Assembly (NCBI GenBank): GCA_937983055.1
Contig: CALJLA010000096.1
Location: forward strand, 1-9,048
Reading direction: 5' to 3'
Length of the DNA: 9,048 bases
Origin: an uncultured Pseudomonadota bacterium
GTDB taxonomy: Bacteria > Pseudomonadota > Gammaproteobacteria > Burkholderiales > Eutrophovitaceae
The notes under the pieces are model-generated. The model did not search any database and was not told the DNA's origin. It was given only the letters and a program-made list of their open reading frames with translations. The translations under genes and the position numbers were made by a program. Of this stretch, positions 5,663 through 9,048 are shown piece by piece (the stretch's first letter is position 1; each line of letters starts with the position of its first letter).

Positions 5663-6070
5663 CTACGTGGCCGGACGGGGCTGACGAAGCGATGCGCGCA
5701 ATGCACCGATAATGCGACTGCTATCGTCGGCCACATACGCCACTCGTTCGAAGTCGCCGGTGTGGAGATAGCCAACGTCGTGCGCGACGTAAAGCTGCGA
5801 ACGAACCTCAGCGCAGGACGCCTTCGCAATGGACAGAAAGTGCTGAAACTCGGCGCGGCCGCGTCGCTCGAAACCCTCCGAGACATTCGACATAATCGAG
5901 ACCGCGGCACGTCGAATCTGATCACGGAGCCCGAAATCCCGTGCGAACTCTCCCTGACCGGTAATCAGATAGATTTCGCGTGCAAGTACCCTCGACTTTT
6001 GCCAAGCGATCAGATCCTCAAATCGCACGATCTTGGACGACGGTGTGTCTCGACCTGCCTTGTCGTTCAT
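5663..6070 (-). CDS. Four-helix-bundle protein (S23 / 23S-IVP family)
   Basis: This 135-residue protein has the family's ordered blocks: FEDLIAWQKSRVLAREIYLI (17-36), LRDQIRRAAVSIMSNVSEGF (48-67) and EFQHFLSIAKASCAEVRSQL (74-93), followed by a last amphipathic helix (about 104-126). The length is usual for the family. The family was first met as an insert inside 23S rRNA genes and includes relatives of the Avd accessory protein of diversity-generating retroelements; most copies, like this one, stand alone and have no settled function. AGGGAG eight bases before the ATG is a good ribosome binding site. It is cytoplasmic and small, and probably pentameric if it behaves like characterised relatives. 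It sits between lemA and the GIDE gene with gaps of 160 and 129 bases, both containing the inverted repeats, which suggests it arrived later. Confidence 0.9.
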   Translation of the reverse strand: MNDKAGRDTPSSKIVRFEDLIAWQKSRVLAREIYLITGQGEFARDFGLRDQIRRAAVSIMSNVSEGFERRGRAEFQHFLSIAKASCAEVRSQLYVAHDVGYLHTGDFERVAYVADDSSRIIGALRASLRQPRPAT

Positions 6071-6173
6071 CGCGATTGCTCCCTGGCTAACCAGATCGAA
6101 CTACCCCCGGCAATTACGGCACGCAAGAGTGACTCCTTGGGGCCTGACGCGGTGAAACTCGCTAACTGGTTTT

Positions 6174-6204
6174 CACTCGGAACTCGGCACTCGGAACTCG
6201 GACC
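6174..6204 (+). repeat. Right inverted heptamer array flanking the four-helix-bundle gene
   Basis: It reads c, then actcgga, actcggc, actcgga, actcgga, cc. It pairs with 5544-5574 as an inverted repeat, with mismatches at three of 31 positions. It is followed by cctgttctg at 6203-6211; a similar cctgtctg lies outside the left copy on the opposite strand. Confidence 0.9.
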
Positions 6205-6230
6205 TGTTCTGCCGTCAGCCCTTTTCTCTC

Positions 6231-6797
6231 TTAAGAAAAAAGCTTCTTCATATCCACGTCGGCTTTTTCTTCGGTCGCGAACTGGAGCAGGTCGAAGGGC
6301 TTGAAGCTGAAGAAGCGGGCGATGACCAGGTCGGGAAACTGCTCGATGCGCACGTTGTTGATGTTGACCGCGTCGTTGTAGAACTCGCGGCGGTCGGCGA
6401 TGGCGTTTTCCAGCCCGGTGATGCGGCCGAGCAGGTGCTGGAAGGTCTCCACCGCCTTCAGTTCGGGATAGGCCTCGAAGGTGGCGAAGATGTTGCCCAG
6501 GCCCAGGCGGAGCTGCGACTCGGCCTGGCCGAGGGCGGGGATGTCCTGCTTGACCCGCGCGTCCTGCACGCGCGAGCGGGCCTCGGTCACGCGTTGCAGG
6601 GTTTCCTGCTCGAACTGCTTGTACTGCTTGCAGGTTTCCACCAGCTTGGGCAGTTCGTCGTGCCGCTGCTTGAGCAGCACGTCGATGTTCGACCAGGCCT
6701 TGGACACCGCATGCTTCAGGTTGACCAGGTTGTTGTAGACCATGATCGCCCACACCGCGACCACGGCGATCACGGCCAGCGTGATGATGCTACCCAT
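6231..6797 (-). CDS. LemA family membrane-anchored protein
   Basis: The product has 188 residues, the normal LemA length. A single N-terminal membrane helix (about 4-20, IITLAVIAVVAVWAIMV) leads into a long helical domain. Family signatures are present in order: YNNLVNLKHAVSKAWSNIDV (21-40), LLKQRHDELPKLV (41-53), EAYPELKA (108-115), and RITGLENAIADRREFYNDAV (125-144) followed by IEQFPDLVIARFFSF. It should sit in the inner membrane; the C-terminal side is not certain. The family has no firmly established biochemical role. AAAGGA six bases before the ATG is a good ribosome binding site. It probably once headed a transcription unit with the GIDE gene, now separated by the four-helix-bundle gene. 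The reading frame ends in TTTTTTCTTAAG, an AT-rich tail that is unusual against the GC-rich body. Confidence 0.95.
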   Translation of the reverse strand: MGSIITLAVIAVVAVWAIMVYNNLVNLKHAVSKAWSNIDVLLKQRHDELPKLVETCKQYKQFEQETLQRVTEARSRVQDARVKQDIPALGQAESQLRLGLGNIFATFEAYPELKAVETFQHLLGRITGLENAIADRREFYNDAVNINNVRIEQFPDLVIARFFSFKPFDLLQFATEEKADVDMKKLFS

Positions 6798-6826
6798 TGT
6801 TTATCCTTTCCCGGTGTGAAAGATAA

Positions 6827-6869
6827 GTGCTGTGTGCTGCGTGCTGCGCCAGGCCGGCCGTCGGCCGGC
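6827..6869 (+). repeat. Composite repeat C: GTGCTGC heptamers plus GCCGGCC hairpin
   Basis: The units gtgctgt, gtgctgc, gtgctgc (6827-6847), then gccag, then stem GCCGGCC (6853-6859), loop GTC and GGCCGGC (6863-6869). It is in the same orientation as composite A. It lies about 30 bases upstream of the lemA start, so unlike the other copies it is 5' of its nearest gene. Confidence 0.88.
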
Positions 6870-7094
6870 TTTCGAATCATGGCCGGGCTTGCGTGAAGTC
6901 CGTCGTACAGCCCCAAAAACGGCGCCTTGACTGCCACTGCGAGTCTGATAGCGGTTCCGCCATTCTGGTCCGCGGCAGGGTCCTGCAGCGGGCTGGCGGC
7001 CAGCCCCGATTGGCGTCGAGCAGCCGTCTTTCGCTTTCAGACCTGTTGCTTCGCCCGCAGCACCGAGCATGCAGTCCCTTCTTTTGCCTCTTAC
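6870..7094. other. Non-coding island upstream of lemA
   Basis: There is no credible gene. Open frames here translate to low-complexity Cys-rich or Arg-rich strings produced by the repeats. One perfect hairpin stands out: GGGCTGG (6990-6996), loop CGG, CCAGCCC (7000-7006), with the same 7-3-7 geometry as the GCCGGCC modules but another stem. A lemA promoter is probably nearer the gene; none was clear. Confidence 0.6.
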
Positions 7095-7122
7095 ACAGCA
7101 CACAGCACGCAGCACGCAGTCC
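7095..7122 (-). repeat. GTGCTGC-type heptamer array 3' of the GGDEF-EAL gene
   Basis: Four 7-mers on the plus strand: acagcac, acagcac, gcagcac, gcagtcc. Read on the minus strand it lies 46 bases past the GGDEF-EAL stop. On both sides it matches other copies: the gcagtcc end matches 4610-4616, and the minus-strand tail GTAAGA matches that of the copy at 1026-1047. Confidence 0.85.
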
Positions 7123-7168
7123 CTTTTCGGTTCGGTGCAAGATTCATGCAGGCGGGATAAGGCGCCGG

Positions 7169-9048
7169 TCAGGGACGCCGGCGTGCGGGCTTTTCGACCA
7201 GGGTGCGGGCGTGTGCCTGCAGCCAGGCGGGGATGTCGGCGGCAGGCAGGGGAACGGTGTAGAGAAAACCTTGCGCGGCGTGGCAGCCGTGCTGCCGCAG
7301 ATAGTCAACCTGCTCGTGCGCCTCGACGCCTTCGGCGATCGCGGTCAGGCCGAGCGTCTCGGCGAGACCGATGATCGCCTGCACAATCTGGCTGTCGTCC
7401 GGGTCTGTGGTCAGGTCGCGCACGAACGTGTGGTCGATTTTCAGTGCGTCGATCGGCAGCCGCCGCAGATACGCCAGGCTGGAGTAGCCGGTGCCGAAAT
7501 CGTCCAGCGCCACCGTCACACCAAGCTCGCGCAGGGCATTGAGCACCAGGGTGGCGGCGTCCACGTCGTGCAGGATCGAGGCCTCGGTCACCTCGCAGCC
7601 AAGCAAGCTTGGCGGCAGATCGTGCTCGCGCAGCAGGGCGGCAATTGCCGAGGTCAGGTCCTTGCGCCGGAACTGGCGCGCAGACAGGTTGATCGATACC
7701 GGCAACGCCAGCCGGTGCTCGGTGCGCCAGCGTGCGAGCTGGGCGCAGACTTCAGCCAGCACCCAGTCGCCGATCGGCACGATCAGCCCGGTCTCTTCGG
7801 CCAGCGGAATGAACTGCGCCGGCGGCACCACGCCCAGCTCGGGGTGGCGCCAGCGGATCAACGCCTCCAGCCCGGTGACCGAACCGTCGCCCAGCGCGAT
7901 GCTGGGGTGGTACTCGAGAAAGAGCTCGCCCGCCTCGATGGCGCCGCGTAAGCGGCCTTCGATTTCCACCCGGCTCTGGCTGCGCTCGTTCAGCCCGTGG
8001 GTGAAAAAGCGGTAGGCATCGCGCCCGCTTTCCTTGGCCTGGTACATGGCGGCGTCGGCGTGGCGCAGCAGCTCTTCGGCGGAGGCGCCGTCGCGCGGGT
8101 AAACGCAGGCGCCCATGCTGCAGGTGACGGCCGCCGCGCGGCCGTCGAGCTCGATCGGCCGGCTTACCGCGCCGCGCAGCCGCATCAGGGCAGTGCCGAT
8201 CGCTTCCTCGTTGTCCAGCTCGCTCAGGATGACGACGAATTCGTCGCCGGCATAGCGCGCCAGGGTGTCGTCGCCGCGGATGCTCGACTTGATGCGCAGC
8301 GCCACCTCGCACAGCACCGCGTCGCCGGCGGTGTGCCCAAACTCGTCGTTGATGCGCTTGAAATGGTCCAGGTCCACGAACACCACCGCGAACAGCCGCT
8401 GGTGCCGGCGGGCGGAGGCGATTGCCTGCTCGATGCGGTCTTCCAGCAGGGTTCGGTTGGCGACGCCGGTGAGCAGGTCGTGCGTGGCCTGGTGGGCCAG
8501 CTCGTCCTGGTAGCGCTTGGCGGCGGTCACGTCGTGCAGCACGCCCACGTAGTACTGAACGCGCTCGCCGTCCTGCACCGGCGCGATGCGCATCTCGTTC
8601 CAGAACGGCATGCCGTCGCGGGTGTAGTTACGCAGCAGGGCGACCGCGTCTTCGCCGCGCGAGATCGCGTCGCGCAGCTTGGCGAGGTCGGGCTGGTCCC
8701 GGTCCTCGCGCTGCAAAAAGCGCAGGTTGCGGCCACGGGTCTCGTCGGCGCTGTAGCCGGTCAGCCGCTCGAAGGCGGGGTTGACGTACTCCACCTCGTG
8801 ATCGCCGTCGGCGCGGGTGATGACGATGGCGTTGACCGACGATTCCAGCGCCCGGTCGCGCAGGCGCAGCGCCTGGTCGACGGCGAGGCGCGCGCTGATG
8901 TCCCGCACCACCGACACCACGATCTCCCTGTCGCGTGTCTTCAAGTGGCGGCGATAGACTTCCACCGGCAGCTCGCCTCCGTCCTTGCGCAGCATTATTC
9001 GGTCTTTGAGCTCGGTGGCGAAGCGGTCGGGCCCGATCCGGCGCGCCT
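7169..9048 (-). CDS. PAS/LOV-like GGDEF-EAL cyclic-di-GMP enzyme, N-terminus cut by window edge
   Basis: The frame is open from the right edge; the Met at 8995 is internal, because an upstream in-frame PAS sequence (GPDRFATELKDRI) precedes it. Residues are counted from that Met. The order is the end of one PAS domain (to about 35), a second PAS (47-160), GGDEF (165-330) and EAL (340-595). The cyclase signature is AGDEF (249-253), a tolerated GGDEF variant, with the RxxD product-inhibition site RGDD (240-243) five residues before it. The phosphodiesterase domain keeps EALIRW (377-382), NLSARQF, CEVTEASI, DDFGTGYSSL, LKIDHTF and AEGVE, so both halves look competent. The second PAS resembles a LOV flavin domain: GRNLRFLQ (88-95), LLRNYTRDGMPFWNE (120-134) and YVGVLHDVT (149-157). 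The usual Cys and Gln are both Leu. It probably senses redox or a ligand and tunes cyclic-di-GMP. Confidence 0.95.
   Translation of the reverse strand, partial: ARRIGPDRFATELKDRIMLRKDGGELPVEVYRRHLKTRDREIVVSVVRDISARLAVDQALRLRDRALESSVNAIVITRADGDHEVEYVNPAFERLTGYSADETRGRNLRFLQREDRDQPDLAKLRDAISRGEDAVALLRNYTRDGMPFWNEMRIAPVQDGERVQYYVGVLHDVTAAKRYQDELAHQATHDLLTGVANRTLLEDRIEQAIASARRHQRLFAVVFVDLDHFKRINDEFGHTAGDAVLCEVALRIKSSIRGDDTLARYAGDEFVVILSELDNEEAIGTALMRLRGAVSRPIELDGRAAAVTCSMGACVYPRDGASAEELLRHADAAMYQAKESGRDAYRFFTHGLNERSQSRVEIEGRLRGAIEAGELFLEYHPSIALGDGSVTGLEALIRWRHPELGVVPPAQFIPLAEETGLIVPIGDWVLAEVCAQLARWRTEHRLALPVSINLSARQFRRKDLTSAIAALLREHDLPPSLLGCEVTEASILHDVDAATLVLNALRELGVTVALDDFGTGYSSLAYLRRLPIDALKIDHTFVRDLTTDPDDSQIVQAIIGLAETLGLTAIAEGVEAHEQVDYLRQHGCHAAQGFLYTVPLPAADIPAWLQAHARTLVEKPARRRP

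Larger units (their letters stand above)
5544..6204 (-). mobile_element. Candidate cassette: four-helix-bundle gene between inverted heptamer arrays
   Basis: The unit of about 660 bases has inverted 31-base ends, one gene with its own ribosome binding site, and a GCCGGCC hairpin behind the gene. It separates lemA from the GIDE gene, which would otherwise be neighbours. No transposase is encoded and no target-site duplication is obvious, so movement would need help in trans or recombination between arrays. Being a cassette is inference; the inverted ends are seen directly. Confidence 0.35.

Noticed and set aside
5663..6070. Diversity-generating retroelement built around an Avd-like protein
   Set aside because: The protein family overlaps with Avd, but there is no reverse transcriptase gene and no template/variable repeat pair in the window.
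5663..6070. Intervening sequence inside a 23S rRNA gene
   Set aside because: The family is known from that setting, but no rRNA sequence flanks this copy; the neighbours are protein genes.
5585..6304. Plus-strand frame across the four-helix-bundle gene
   Set aside because: It overlaps a well-supported gene on the other strand, both arrays and the end of lemA. The translated product has no family features.
6801..7140. Two overlapping minus-strand frames in the gap upstream of lemA
   Set aside because: Their starts translate the GTGCTGC repeats into Cys/Ala/Val strings such as MLRAVCCV. This is a repeat artefact.

Overview
The window is GC-rich, densely coded chromosomal DNA. It carries seven supported protein-coding genes, two of them cut by the window edges; six lie on the minus strand. 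The gene set (PQQ dehydrogenase with a separate two-heme cytochrome c, LemA next to a GIDE-domain membrane protein, and a PAS-GGDEF-EAL signalling protein) fits a free-living, respiring betaproteobacterium (Rhodocyclales, Burkholderiales or Nitrosomonadales type). That placement comes from protein character only. I see no rRNA, tRNA, CRISPR array, integrase or transposase.

Layout. Positions 1-799 (minus) hold an alpha/beta hydrolase without its C-terminal end. Positions 800-1054 are a non-coding strip of short tandem repeats. Positions 1055-1651 (minus) encode a secreted di-heme cytochrome c, and 1746-3461 (minus) a periplasmic PQQ alcohol dehydrogenase; a UUCG-loop terminator-like hairpin lies between them. 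Diverging from the dehydrogenase, 3621-4271 (plus) encodes an exported ankyrin-repeat protein. Positions 4272-4642 are a non-coding island rich in repeats. Then come a GIDE/EF-hand membrane protein (4643-5533, minus), a four-helix-bundle (S23/IVP family) protein (5663-6070, minus) and LemA (6231-6797, minus). A second non-coding island spans 6798-7168. A cyclic-di-GMP enzyme (7169 to beyond 9048, minus) runs off the right edge.

How the genes may work together. The dehydrogenase and cytochrome form a plausible periplasmic oxidation unit: the quinoprotein oxidises an alcohol or aldehyde and passes electrons to the cytochrome. The ankyrin protein shares their divergent control region and is also exported. 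LemA and the GIDE protein look like a membrane-associated pair that has been separated by the four-helix-bundle gene.

The most unusual content is between the genes. Nearly every gap is built from the same modules: tandem 7-mers (ACTCGGA or ACTCAGG type; GTGCTGC type), tandem 8-mers (TCTTGGTG, CCTAGTCA) and a small hairpin with a constant stem, GCCGGCC, and a variable 3-base loop. The four-helix-bundle gene is bracketed by inverted copies of the ACTCGGA array (28 of 31 bases identical), making it a candidate mobile cassette. Separately, the PAS domain of the cyclic-di-GMP protein looks like a LOV flavin domain that has lost both its photoactive cysteine and its signalling glutamine.
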